From contig JADNYV010000152.1 of NCBI GenBank assembly GCA_015501055.1, positions 26,983-90,982 of the forward strand: a stretch of DNA of 64,000 nucleotides, read 5' to 3'. The notes under the pieces were generated by a model. That model saw only the letters and a list, made by a program, of their open reading frames with translations. It ran no database searches and was not told the origin of the DNA. Position 1 is the first letter of the stretch; every line of letters begins with the position of its first letter. Below are positions 21,209 through 33,000 of this stretch, in pieces. Source of the stretch: Mucidula mucida (taxonomy: Eukaryota > Basidiomycota > Agaricomycetes > Agaricales > Physalacriaceae). The translations under genes were made by a program, and so were the position numbers.

Positions 21209-23210
21209 GCTTTTGGTCGGCCTACAGCCTCAAGCCCGGGGCCCACGACAAGGGAGCACGAAATCCCCCGGGAACTACATACAGTGGATAACATTCGTTT
21301 CCCTCTCACAGCCGTACATCACATTGGGCGAAAAACTGCGCAAAGGCGTTAGCTGAAAGTTACGAGCCGTATAATAGCTGGGACGTACTCAGGTACTGAG
21401 GATGCGGAATGTACAGCTTTCTTTTTCGAACCGTTAACGCCGACACTCGATGGTCGCGGTCACTCTCTTATGGCGATTATATTAATCGCTTCGTTCTGTA
21501 CATGGCGAGTCAGTTTCAGGTGCTCGAAAAACACAAAGGGGAGACGTACAGATGAAATGGAAACGAGCGCTTGTGGACGGGAGGCGTTGACGGCGGCATA
21601 AGCCGTGTTCACTCGCTTACAAGATACAGAAGGAAGGAAAGTTTGTGGATTATCTGGAAACAATTAGTCGGGTTCTGGAAACAACAAAAGGTTGACTGTA
21701 CCTTTGAGTGGGCGCTGCCCGTGGAACTGTCCAGTGCCCCGGTTCATGCTAGCCAATTAGGGTGAGTATTAGAATTGAAGGCTTTGGGCATAAGGTTGGC
21801 TAGCAGAGGCGGACGGCTTTGGTCGGCAGGTGACGCGCCAGTTGTTTGGGTGCGCCCTACCTAAGATTAGCATACGACATAAAGAGTTGAGACTTAAATC
21901 GAATGGGTTGTTGTTGGGCATCTGAGGTGTCTCACTATCAGATAATGAACGAGCAACATCAGAGCTGAACAGCACTTACAATGCATAGTTTCGCTCTCGC
22001 ATGCCGCCACATTTGCCATCCCGAGTCTTTATTCAAAAGGCATCGTTATAATGGGTGCGTGCACTCATGACTTGTAGGGCCGAGAAGGACAACCAGAGGG
22101 CCGGTGGTAGGTGTCGTCGCATGCTACACGGAGCAAGTTGGGCTGTGGGTGTGGTGGCGCCTCTTTCGTCGATCCACGGCAGGGGTGGTGTCGGAGTGCA
22201 CTTGACAGTCTACAGAAATCAGAGGAGATTGGCAGCGTAGATGCGGGGTAACGTACGGGCAGCAGCGTTAGTGAGCATGTCAATCGTCGTCGTTGGCTGG
22301 CGCTGGGTGAGTAGGTGCAAGAGTAAGGCCGATGAAGACGACGAACCAATGATGAATGTGTAACGGACTGTTAAGATTTAACGCGTTCTTCGTTGGGTGT
22401 AAGCCCAGAGGCCCACGACAAGGGGACGCGCGGACGATATCGCCCTCCTCCGGGGATGGCTGCCGCCACAATGCGACGACAATCATGCAGGCGGCCTCAA
22501 GGGTAGGCGAGACAGAACCCGACGACGACGGCAAGTGTCATCGTGCGAGACTATGTAGTTGAGAAGGAAGTAGTAGAAGAGGAGGGAACTGAAGAAAGTA
22601 AGCCGCTAGTACCAACCCTTATATACACTGTCCCTCTTTTGTTCCCTGTGGGGATAAATCAGGAATGGACAAAAGGCATGAAGGGCTGGGTGATGGTGGC
22701 GATAAGGAATGGGCGGAGTTCGGTTTGTGCATCAGAAAGTGTGGGTCAGCAGGAATGGGTGTCCCTGTGCGTTTTGTGGCGTCTTTGACGGCGAGCAGCA
22801 TGAGTTCAGCCTGGCAGAACAGGCTGAAAATCTCGCGAGCCATGGTTCTTGATGGGCTCAATGCGGAAACGACGTTCGAGACCTCCAGCTGTATTCATGG
22901 TGTTTAACGAAGATGTTTACCCCACGTGATCGCATCACAAATTTCTTTGCTCCCTCCATCCCTTGACGCATTCTTGCTCCGTATCCTTGACGACCTGAAC
23001 TTCAACTCCCCATATACTCCTCCATATCATACGCCGCTGTAGGTATGTCGGTCGCCCACTGGAAATGATCCTCGCACTGGAACATGCAGTGGATCCTTTT
23101 CTGATATTGATGGATCAACGGTCTGCCTGTTATTGTCTTAACACGGGGGAGATTGAAATGCTGCCGGTGGCGCAGAAAACTAGTGCAGCGCTATTGGAAC
23201 AAAAGCCAAG
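21209..23210. repeat. R1 dispersed repeat, copy 1 (~2 kb)
   Basis: Near-identical to 37529-39240 over the first 1.7 kb and more diverged to about 23210 / 39500. It begins GTGCTTTTGGTCGGCCTACA and contains long shared tracts such as CACATTGGGCGAAAAACTGC. No protein over 100 codons is conserved between the copies. The left edge is sharp and the right edge fades. A minus-strand TATA box and AATAAA signal about 590 bp apart are kept in both. Confidence 0.8.
22616..22630 (-). promoter_or_regulatory. TATA-type promoter motif in R1 copy 1
   Basis: The minus strand reads GTGTATATAAGGGTT. The same motif sits at the equivalent place in R1 copy 2 (38916-38930). A downstream AATAAA lies at 22028-22033 (minus strand), so a transcript of about 0.6 kb is plausible. 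The encoded frames are short and not conserved. Confidence 0.4.
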
Positions 23211-23864
23211 CGACGTTTTCTGATATCGTCCTCCTGGTTCTGATTGCCATCTATCCCCGTAAATGGGCAAATTGGATATGATGGGAGAACTAATAATGTA
23301 CACCACCAGTGCGACTCGGTGTCCCGCGCCATTGAAAGTAATACACTGCCGACCTCACAGCCGCGCTATTTTGAACCATACTACCTTTCACGCGCTATGT
23401 CCGTGTGCTGCCTACGAAGCACGCGATTACTTACGAGACTTGGTTCTATTCTTCGGCGCTTACCTCTTATCTCAGATCAGTTCTCAACGAAGACGCGCGG
23501 CCTTGAGTAGATGATCAATCTACATTCTTCGTTGTGTACACCGATCACCTCGCGCGGGGCATGCGCGTATATGACTTGTTTGTTTTTTCCTTCTTCCACG
23601 ACACTTCGTTGACGAAATGCGCCTTATTAAAGCTGCCAAAGCGAAGGGCACTGAAGCTCTGACAGCGACGATGACCAAGGTCGCTGTCGTGGAGACCTCG
23701 ACGTGGCCAAGCAGTAATTGTACTGATATTGGTTCTGCTACTAGCTCACACACCTACATAGGTGGATCGCCACTCTCAAGCCCCAAACCAAGCTAGTAAT
23801 CCAATTTTTCATCACCATGCTCAATTTCTGACGGTGGATGTTAAGCGATCATAAGAGAAAATCG
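23211..23864 (+). repeat. Diverged dispersed repeat, copy 2, with flank
   Basis: The part at about 23440-23760 matches 19550-19760 (CTTGAGTAGATGATCAATCT and CACCTCGCGCGG blocks). The rest of the interval holds no gene I can support. Confidence 0.45.
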
Positions 23865-24144
23865 AAACACACAGCTGCTATTGCTGGTGGCGTTGTCGCT
23901 AGTAAGTCTCTCTCCTCGCGTTCATACTCAATTTAACTGAACGAAACAAGGCATACTGGTCTTCATCGTAATGGTGGTAGCGATAATGTACTGTCGTCGC
24001 AAGCTGCGTTGTCGGAATCGTGGGGAGCCGCAGGCAGTTCCATTTCTCGGGATGTCTACTCGGGAGGATGATGGCGCATCCGAGAAAGACTGGGGAATCG
24101 TGAAGGATCCTAGTATCGGTCGTTCCAATGCTGGTGTTGCGTGA
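23865..24144 (+). CDS. 3' part of a single-pass membrane protein
   Basis: Two exon-like pieces around a 48-bp intron (donor near 23901) read KSKHTAAIAGGVVAS, then ILVFIVMVVAIMYCRRKLRC, then an acidic tail ending WGIVKDPSIGRSNAGVA. The glycine-rich lead-in, a hydrophobic helix of about 20 residues and a basic CRRK stop-transfer are typical of small Agaricomycete single-pass proteins. The 5' (extracellular) part cannot be joined in frame, so the gene is probably a remnant. The call is structural only. Confidence 0.35.
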
Positions 24145-24414
24145 TATGCCTCCTTGCGCATTTTAGAGTTCCAATAACTTATCCTCTGTGCTCCTCCTGC
24201 ATTTCCTTTGTACGCTTGACAATGCAATACCCATGTACTACTACTCATTGCAGCAACGCAAGCTCGCGATGCAGCCTTGAGAGTTTGACAGATCTTGTTT
24301 TTAAAACCCGATTTCAATGAAGTATGAGTAATCGTATTGAAACGTTGACTCTATGTTTTACTATCATACACTACAATCGTTCGGATTGACACTTCAGTAA
24401 TGTCCATAACTGTC

Positions 24415-26247
24415 TTAGTAGCCACCGTGGTGGAAACTTTGCTGCTGTTGCGGCGCTTGCATACCTCCATTATACCCGGGCGGCGGCTGATTCCTCATAC
24501 TGTACACCGTCCCATGACCCTCATGCGTAGGCACGACATGCATATAGGCGTCAGACATTCCATCGATTAGCCCCTCCCGCCTATCATAAGCCTGATTGAC
24601 CCCGATGCTCCAGACGTTGTTTCGATCGATGAGGCGGTCAATGCCGCCCACCAGGGCTTTGAACATCGTGGCCTTGTCGACTGTACTAAGTTCTGGAAGA
24701 TGTATCGTGTCGACTAGGTCCTGCATGAAATGTTAGCTGGGATAGACCGGTCGGGTTGAGGCGACACACCCTTCTAACGTTCCGCCCTGCGTAGTTGTCG
24801 TTGTCGAGCGAAACCAAAAATTCGCGGGCGCTGTGGGAGTTGCCAACTTGAATGAACTGGATACCGACCTGCCAGATTTTAGTATCATGAGCAGTAAATA
24901 TCAGAAAGATGTGACACACCTGCTTGATGGGCGCACACATGTCGCCCAACTCATCGGCATACTCGTTGATGACTTGTTGAACCCATGCTCTGTCGTCTTC
25001 AAACAGGTATACACAGTGGTCAGTATCGCTGCAACACCACTTTGTAAACAAAGGACCCACCGGGTGCACCGTCGGTAATGACGATGAGATCAATGCATTT
25101 CACCCTGGCGCAACCTGAGTCGTCCAATTTGGAGACATAATTGCCAAGAATATTGTTCAACGCTTCCGCCATCGGAGTGCTTCCCTCGGTTTTAACTGTG
25201 TACATGACCTTGGAAACGGCGTCCGCAGACTAGAATTTTATGCGCAATGAGATCACGTCAATATGGGTAAAGGAATATCTGACCTTGAGATTCGAGTACA
25301 TAAACTTGTGGTTCAGGAAATGCAAGTCAAGGCCATTCTTGTCATGCTTGACAGCTTCTTCAGTGAGTAGGCCCAATAGTCTCTTGACCTGGAAGACAAC
25401 GTTAGAGGACAGGGAGCGAACCAGAAAGAGTCAAAGAGTACATGATCCCAATGAGGCCGCATAGAGCTTGAGTCGTCTATAAGGAAAGCGATGTCGTAAT
25501 TCTTGAGCGCTCGCTCAGTCTTGGCCTGCAGCTCCTGGTCGTTCATGGCTTTTTGAATCTCAGCACTGGGGATGTAATTCACTGTAAATAAGCCCGTCAA
25601 TTGATGATCACCAACATTCGGCCGGGAGGCTTACATTTAGGATCCCGCAGGTGCTCTGCATAGGCGGGCGGTGGAGGAGCTGCTTCTATATGTGGCGTTA
25701 ACAAATGCAGGACAGGAGAAATACACCTTACGCTGATGAGACGCCCCCGGTTGAGGTCGCCGAGTCGGAGGTGAAGGACTGGCGGCAGCAGCGGAGTCGG
25801 ACGATTGAGGTCCAGCCATGGATGACGAAGGTGTTTTCCACTGATCTCCATGACCGTGACTACGCATATCGGTCTTACGCTGACCCCGAGAGTTTGTTTG
25901 GCCATAATATTCTTGGTTCTTGATCCTCTTATCTGAGAGAGCACGTCAATATGTGGCGCAATGATTGTCAGGGCAGAAGAGGTGTTTACATTCATCAAAA
26001 GACAAGCCGTTATTGAGCCCTACTTCAGTCATGTATAGTCGAAAGAGGGGATCCTTGATGTTGGCGTAATATTCATTCTCGTGATACTGGTGGTTGAGAG
26101 GTGGCTGCGGGTCATAATGACTCGGACGTGATGCCGAGCGCGACCTCTGCGGTCGTTTACCTGTAAGCGTCGTGATGAGGAAGGCGTGGAAGTGAGAGTA
26201 TAGTAAAAACCTTTGTTGTTTCCGAAAAGACGATCTCGTAGACCCAT
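24415..26247 (-). CDS. von Willebrand factor type A domain protein
   Basis: Ten exons splice to 451 residues (minus strand): 26211-26247, 25990-26160, 25732-25932, 25635-25685, 25442-25581, 25284-25388, 25061-25229, 24920-24996, 24770-24868 and 24415-24720. It starts MGLRDRLFGNNKG. Residues 20-150 are basic, then Ser/Pro-rich. The vWA domain begins about residue 175 with IAFLIDDSSSMRPHW, the metal-binding DxSxS site. GSTPMAEALNNIL gives the second MIDAS element, and CIDLIVITDGAPDD is the strand with the metal-binding Asp. The C-terminus is Gln/Pro-rich (QAPQQQQSFHHGGY). Cytosolic protein with a likely divalent-metal-dependent binding role; partner unknown. Fully intact across nine introns. 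Confidence 0.9.
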
Positions 26248-27718
26248 GGCTGCAAGCGGAGGGAATGAGAGCAAGAGGAGAAAGAGCTGGCAAATTTGGA
26301 ACAGCGGGCATCCCTTTTATATGACGGAAGGGAACAAAGAGCTAAGGCTGTGAGAGTGGTAAGGCTGTGGGAGTGGTTGTGATGTCACTAGATTCCCACA
26401 ACCTACTATTGTTCCACTTTGAGCGGGTTGATCCCGGTTATTGTTCATTCTCTGTTGCCTTCTCAAATGTCCATAACTAACGAGAGTTATGGCGGACACA
26501 CAGACCCTAAAAGGTAGAAGGATATCAGCAGGGAAGCAGACTCGAGTAGAGAACCATTTACCTCTGAAGCTGCGCCACAAAAGCATGAAAATAACTGAAA
26601 ATACTCTTAATCTGGCCTGCGCGTTGGTGACTCACAAGGTAGAGGGTAGCCAAAAGGGAACTCACTGACGGGAGTCACGGTAAGGTCTCGGTATACACCG
26701 ATACAGCACTACTTCCTTACGTAGCAGCAACCAAGGATGTGCACAGCGGAGTTCAAGTTTTCGTGATCGCTTCGAGATCGGCGACATTCAGAACATGGGT
26801 AGAATCACAATTCAATACGATTGTATTCCTTGGGTTCGGAGAGAAGAGGTTGAATGGGTTCCAAATTAGTTCACTGCAGTGGTCGGACCCGGTTTGCAAG
26901 GGTTATTTGCTCATGATTCCCAGCACCTTTGAGGCAGCTATCTTGCCTTGATCTTGGTCGCCACCATTGTCGTCCTTTGTTGTATATGTACGGCACACTG
27001 TACCCGGAGAAGATGCCAGAATCGATAGCTATAATCATCTAGAAAGTTTGCATACGCGTTCGTAACTGTTCGATTTCCATGCGAATGTACTTTGCTAGCT
27101 CGGCCACTCCTACGCTAAGCAAGACCATCCACATGCCGAGACTAAATGTTAAGCAGTCAGCCTCGCGCACAGGCGGAGAGGTGCACTCTGACCGTCGTCG
27201 TCGTCGTCGTCAGAGGCTTGTCTTGCGTTGTTATTGGCAGGGAGCGGAGAACCGAGAGCCGGAGTTGCCCAGCCCGCAGACGCGCTCTGACTGAAGACGG
27301 CAAGTATGAGATGGAACTTTCGATGGAACCTCCATCGACGTCTGAGGTGCACGAACCACATGTCGAGACAGACACGGAAAGCTGGAAATGTCAAATTAGG
27401 CCCTCAGTATATTTGTGGGTCCTACGCATGCACCGGAGCGGATCTGTCTATAGAGGAGCAAGCCTTAACTTGAATCGTTGATAATTTTAATTCTGCCGTC
27501 AATCGGAGTACATAAAGCTGAGGGCATACTAGGTTTCCGAAAATTGGCACTGAAGCTAACTTGGGCGAAGTCGAGGAGAATGGAACGAGCTTCGGTGCGT
27601 AGAAATCAGTGGATTATGATATACATTGGTTTCACAAGATACATAAAAGCTGTAGAGTGTGTCAATAACCATGGGAGGAATGATAGGAAACTTCCAACCA
27701 ACCTAACGAAGATATCAA
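26248..27718. other. Region with a single-pass membrane-protein remnant
   Basis: No complete gene. At about 26940-27030 the plus strand reads LILVATIVVLCCICTAHCTRRR, a transmembrane helix with a basic stop. At about 27290-27405 an acidic tail, KYEMELSMEPPSTSEVHEPH, follows in another frame. The layout resembles 23865-24144 and 34310-34816. The 27410-27718 stretch shows nothing recognisable. Confidence 0.3.
27192..27211 (+). repeat. Trinucleotide microsatellite (CGT)n
   Basis: A perfect run of six CGT units, beginning at 27193, within the membrane-protein remnant region. Confidence 0.7.
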
Positions 27719-28537
27719 TCAAACATTCAATTGTCCAAATATGGTCCGCCTAGGTTTAGACTTGGCCGATGATTTGCTTGGAAGCGAAGAGGGCTTCCGC
27801 GGTAACGAGCGAGAACGTGGGCGCGTCGTATTAACTGCGAGGACAGGAACAGAAATCGAGGGGTTTGTATTTTCGTCACGAGCGGGTTTGAGAGTGAAGG
27901 AGCGTCTCGATGAGAGCACATTGTGAGAGCGAACAGAGAGCGAAGGAGGAAGAGAGGGTATGGGAGGCGGCGCCGGATGACGAGGTAGACGACAAGCGGA
28001 ACAGCCGCTGCGGTATGCTGAGGTTGCATGCTGATGACGAGCGCAGCGACCGTTGGCTGAAGAAGGGCGGGAAGAGATACTGGGCGGGTGATCCAATGCG
28101 TCTGTGATACTGGGTGCTTCAATTCCGGTCTGCGTTTCTTGCCAATAATCCTGGCTGATCCATTTAATCCTTGCCACCAGAGTAGCTTCCTCATCGCCCT
28201 TCTCGACTCCATCCGAAAGGCGGGACAAGTCCAGCGCAAGGCGCATAAGCGTGTCCTGAGAAAACCGATCCTCTCGTTCAAGTGTCCGCCACACGCGTAG
28301 AGTCTTGAGGACACGCGGGAGTCGCGTCGTAGACCCAACTGTTTCGGCAAGCGAAAAGAGGAGAGATGACGAGATGGGAAGAGATGTACCGCCCAGTTCA
28401 CGAAGGAGGTTGATGAGGGTGTCGAAGGAGCTTTCGCTGGCGAAGGCGATGTTGTCCTCGTTGGGAGTGTGCAGTGAGGTATCGGCGAGAAGCATATCCA
28501 TTGGACTGTCAAAGGTACAGCAGAGCGAGGTATCCAT
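27719..28537 (-). CDS. Hypothetical protein with Ser/Pro/Arg-rich tail
   Basis: A single open frame of 272 residues from MDTSLCCTFDSPMDMLLADT. The first 150 residues look helical, with regular Leu spacing (LINLLRELGG, LLFSLAETVG, LKTLRVWRTLERED). The last 120 are Ser/Pro/Arg-rich (RSRSLPRKPSSLPSKSSAKS), probably disordered and possibly phosphorylated. I recognise no domain. The frame stays open upstream to 28681 without an ATG, so an upstream exon is possible. It is convergent with nothing nearby and divergent from the DUF6699 gene. Confidence 0.6.
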   Translation of the reverse strand: MDTSLCCTFDSPMDMLLADTSLHTPNEDNIAFASESSFDTLINLLRELGGTSLPISSSLLFSLAETVGSTTRLPRVLKTLRVWRTLEREDRFSQDTLMRLALDLSRLSDGVEKGDEEATLVARIKWISQDYWQETQTGIEAPSITDALDHPPSISSRPSSANGRCARHQHATSAYRSGCSACRLPRHPAPPPIPSLPPSLSVRSHNVLSSRRSFTLKPARDENTNPSISVPVLAVNTTRPRSRSLPRKPSSLPSKSSAKSKPRRTIFGQLNV

Positions 28538-28832
28538 TTTCGGCGCGACTTCGTAGTTCGTATGAAACCAGGAGAGCTTAGGGGCAAACGGTCCGCAATG
28601 CCTAGAAAACCCTAACCCCGAAACTGCTAAGGTTAGGTCTTCCAGAGTACAAAGAACTGCGCCTTGTTCTTTCTTCGTCAACCATCTTTATCCTCCCACT
28701 ATCACCACCGCATATTGAACCATTGAATAACCGATGCTGCCACTAAGGCAGGTGAATCCTGAAGGTGATCAGATACAGATTCCAAATTCTCGAGCTGTAG
28801 ATTGACAACACGGTCCAGTAAACGCCTGCGAA

Positions 28833-29519
28833 ATGCCCACACCTCGGAGGGTGAACGATGATGACTGCCCGAACGGATTCGATGTCGCGCTATCGTCACA
28901 ACAGGAACCACTGGCCAACTCAACGCGACTGTCAGATCTCGAGGACGTGGAGATGGCCGCGGGGCCTTCGTTGCCCCAGACAGCACCGACGCCGCGCGCA
29001 CCTGTGGATGGGATACATCATCGACAATTGCGCCGCCGTAGAGCAGCATACCCACCGCTCCCTTCCCAGATCGATCGACGTGAAAGTTGTCTTCTGCACC
29101 CGTTCCTTGAGTCTCCAACAGAGTACCTCCAAAGCCCTCTAAACTTTGCCCAACCTTGGGCTGACCTTGAAGTGTTAATGGCGCCAGCTTGGGATGAGCT
29201 AGCGACCAATCCACCCCTACCCTCGTTAGGAATGTGGGTGTGCTTGCTCCCTTGGCCCGTCATTGTGGTCACGTCGGATAACAGAGATTATGTGACGGCG
29301 AGAGATGTCATTAGGACCATTTGGAATGCTCTGCGGCATCCCTTGCATCCCAACTCGACAAGGACGAATACTGGATTGATGCATCGCAGACATGACGAGG
29401 CTGTCGACCAAGGAAAGCGCGCACCCCTACGATTAGATTTGCTGCGGGATGTGACCACATTCAACGGACTGAGCCATGGAGGGATAGATGGTGATACATG
29501 GGTGCTGAATCTCCTGTGA
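28833..29519 (+). CDS. DUF6699 domain protein
   Basis: One exon of 228 residues starting MPTPRRVNDDDCPNG. The C-terminal 130 residues match the DUF6699 pattern of basidiomycetes. LLHPFLE is followed by WDELATNPPLPSLGMWVCLL, WPVIVV, VTARDVIRTIWNALRHPL, RLDLLRDVTTFNGLS and a final DTWVLNLL. The function of the domain is unknown. The N-terminus is low-complexity. The frame is intact. An antisense frame at 28702-29214 is a shadow. Confidence 0.8.
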   Translation: MPTPRRVNDDDCPNGFDVALSSQQEPLANSTRLSDLEDVEMAAGPSLPQTAPTPRAPVDGIHHRQLRRRRAAYPPLPSQIDRRESCLLHPFLESPTEYLQSPLNFAQPWADLEVLMAPAWDELATNPPLPSLGMWVCLLPWPVIVVTSDNRDYVTARDVIRTIWNALRHPLHPNSTRTNTGLMHRRHDEAVDQGKRAPLRLDLLRDVTTFNGLSHGGIDGDTWVLNLL

Positions 29520-30076
29520 ATGGTTTGAAGCAGGATTTTAGGTAGTTCTGGTGGACGGTCAACTTGGCAGAGGAGTATGAAAGAAATAACAAACACCTGT
29601 TGCTACCAACGGCTTTTAACCCAGAGTTGTGCCCACAACCAGCCAACAGCTACATAAGCCATGATCTGATTCAAATTCATAATTTCTAGAGAAATACAAA
29701 ATATCAGTAGCATGAGTAGCAAGACAGCAAAAAGCTTGCTTGCCCGCAGGCTTCAGATGTCCAATTATCTTTCACATATTCTGCCCGTTAAAAAATTGAT
29801 CTAGGTGTTTTGGTCGAATCCAACGTAAGAAGTCTACATTGGCGTTCCGACCTCGAGGAACTGGGATATCACAGCGCGTGCTTTGACTCCCCATGCACAA
29901 GTCTCAATAGCTTCCAATCAAAGCAAATATATGCGTTGAGGTAAATGGAGAATGTGGCAAGTGCCAGTCGGATGCCATAGTGGTGGTCGGTGACAGAGAA
30001 GTTGTGAGTCGTGACACTCGATCATTGATCACAACCACGACGAGCGCGGCCACGAAATCAAGAGCGGGCATCATCA
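29520..30076. other. Intergenic region before the GCP5-like gene
   Basis: About 560 bp, AT-richer than its surroundings. No open frame of note. It should hold the 3' end of the DUF6699 gene and the promoter of the GCP5-like gene. Confidence 0.4.
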
Positions 30077-33000
30077 ATGAGGCCAACGAGTGCAGACAGA
30101 CCACGACCGGCCTCTGCTGCATCCAGGCGGCCGGTCTCGAGTATTACGCCGCGTGCGACTCCGAGCCAGACGGTACGGCCGTCTTCTAGCCAGTCAATTC
30201 ACCATCCATCCAGTGGAACCGTACGTCCATTCTCGAGTCTAGGAATACGACCCTCGACGAGCCAAGCCATACGCCCCGTGTCGAGTGCCTCTATGCGGCC
30301 CATATCCCGCCTTACTGCGCGCCCTCAGTCGCGTCAATTACGAGCCAATCATCTTAAAATCGTGTCCCTGTGCGAGCAACTGGTTCGCGGCCTCCAGGGC
30401 GATGAAGACGAGACGGAGTACCACGCCAGCATCGATTACGCGACCCGAAGCCTCAGTCTTGAGGGCACAATGCTCAACAAGGTTGGGGTCACTATTGATC
30501 AGGCCGCAGCGGACAGAACGATGCGTGGGTGCGATTTACAACGCGTTGACGTTGACGTTGAGCTTACTTGTTGAGGATTCGTCTAGACATGTGCAGAAGG
30601 CCCGGATACAGTCCCACGACACCCTAGCAACGCACTTGAAACTTGCTACAAACGTCTGAAAGAGATTTTGAGAAAGAGAATGATCTTGATCAAGAAATAA
30701 AGGTACATCAGGCATTATCTCTCGCGAAGATGTCTGACTTGCGATAGGCTTTACCATCCCATCTGCAGCTGCTCGTAAGTCGACACACTGCTCAGATTCA
30801 CATATCTGATCTACAAGTAGTTTTGTTTAGCAAACGCGCCTGAGGCTAGCACCTTGACCTATGCGTCATCATATCTCTACAATCTCACCGCTCCTCCCCC
30901 TAGTGTAGAGGTTCTGACCTGGAAAAAGATCCTCGAAGACGACCCATTTGAAGGAGAACATTGGGAAGGAGTATATGGGATGCCACCAGGGAGCATCAAG
31001 AATCAACGAGAACCGGACTCGGACAGTGATGCATCCTCCCTGTGGTCTCTTCACTCTGACGACCTCGATGTCGAGCACTCGTCGGACTCATTGCCCACAT
31101 CACCTAGATCGCCTTCCCCCATTGCACTACAGTCTTCACCGGCTTTTATACCCTCACTTCCAGACATACGGTTATCTGTGCTTCATCGAAAAGAGGTTGA
31201 GGACCTTCAGGCCAGACAATATTGGCGCAGTGACTGGAAGATGCCTGTGCAAGGTACAAGCACAAGATTTGATATTGGCGATGCAAGTACTTTAGGTAGG
31301 AGCGGACAGTCATTGACGTCTTGACGTCCTGACAACTTTGGTTAGGACCAACATTACAGAACGTGCTGGGGCGCAATCGAGCTGTCCCAACTGAATTTGT
31401 CCACCTAGCCGATGTAAGCCTACTTGCACTCGTGTATTTCATGTATCTGAACCAAAGTCTTAGAAATACATCTACGAACATGACGCTGTGCGGGAAGTAC
31501 TTATAGCCTTGCAAGGTCGCAGCAATGTAATGCTGCACTGGCAAAATGACGCATACCAGATCACCAAGACGACACCGAGACTACTACATCTCTCCCTCGC
31601 ATCCCAGGCTTCTATCCTGTCGTCCCTCGGCGAGCGATGTACCTGTCTAAATCACCTGCGTAACTTCGTTACACGAGTCTTCAGCACACCAAGTAGTTCA
31701 AAGTCGAAGACGCGAACATTGGAGGCGTTCGCCGATGCAGTGGACGCTGAGATTCGTCTTTTGGACACTTGGTGTGCAGAAAAGGAGGAACAAATTGTTT
31801 TGGCTGCTAATGGCGCCTTGCCGGGGCAAGGCCTTGTTGTCAGCTTGTTGTCATTGGAGGTCCAGATACGCGACAAGTTTGAAGGTGCCTTTTCTGTGTT
31901 ATTGAGCGTCGTGCAAAGTGTCTTTGGGCAAGACCATTCGCAGAGGGCATCACCGTCGACGACTACAGCTGCTTTGTTGGATCGACTATTTGCTGTGATA
32001 CAGGAGAACCTGGAGCGAGGGGAGCGCATCACTGCTGGTGTCGTGATGCGAGTCTTCATCCGAAGCTCTGAGCCGCTTTGGGGCATGGTGGGCCAATGGT
32101 TGAAAGATGGAATGGGGATTGGGGATATCAACGATTTAGACGACGAGTTTTTCATTGAGAGCAACGGTTTGGGGTCTGGTGCGTTTGGAGTGGGGCTGCT
32201 GGATCCGGATTACTGGTCGGAAGGATACACTCTCCGGTACGAGGACGAAGAGGATGGTCGCCGCAAGGGATTGCCGACGTTCTTTCGGCCTGTGGCCGAG
32301 GCCGTGCTGGCGTCTGGGAAGGCGGTAGGTTTGCTGAAGGCTCTGGGTGTTGGAGTGAGTGGGATCGAATGGAAGTGGCGCTCGCTGGCAGAGTTGGTGG
32401 CTGGTGGTACAGAGCGGGATGAAGCGAGCGGGTTGTTTTCGGTCTCTATCGATACACTCTCGAGTCTCATTCATGATGAGCTCGCGCCGTACTGCCAGAG
32501 CACCAACTTGGCGCTGTCCAAAGCCGTGGTAGGGAATGTGATTTTGGAGGCATCTGAGCACCATTGAGGATCTCTATTTGATGAGAAAGGAGATGCGATG
32601 AGCCACTTTTGTGACGTTTTATTTGCGAAGGTGAATATGTTCAGCTCAAGTCATTCTAAAGTTAGCTGATTAGCGTTTACAGATGGACATCCGACAACAC
32701 TGGAGCGACTTCCATTTCCTCAACACCACTTTCACCGACGTCGTTGAGTCGAGTGTAAACATCGGCGCTGGAGATGGGTTCAGCTGTCGCTTGTTCGATT
32801 GTCGTATCGGGGAAGCAAGGATAAATCTGTCGGCCGAACAGTCAGAGGACTAGAAGGCCTCCTGTTGAGTACGCGGTACCATTCCCGTTGATTTATATCT
32901 TCACTCCGAAGATTCTGCATATCTATGGGGAGCTCTTTACCTTCCTCTCCAGATCAAGCGTGCGAAGGTCGTCCTGGAGCGTATCCTCGTTCGGGGCGAT

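Noticed and set aside
22280..22534. 84-codon frame in R1 as a secreted peptide gene
   Set aside because: The frame and its start differ in R1 copy 2 and the residues are not conserved, so non-coding is more likely.
28702..29214. 170-codon minus-strand frame
   Set aside because: It lies antisense to the DUF6699 gene, which has clear family motifs; this frame has none.
32136..32564. Minus-strand frame of 142 codons across the GCP5-like gene
   Set aside because: Shadow of the conserved plus-strand coding sequence.
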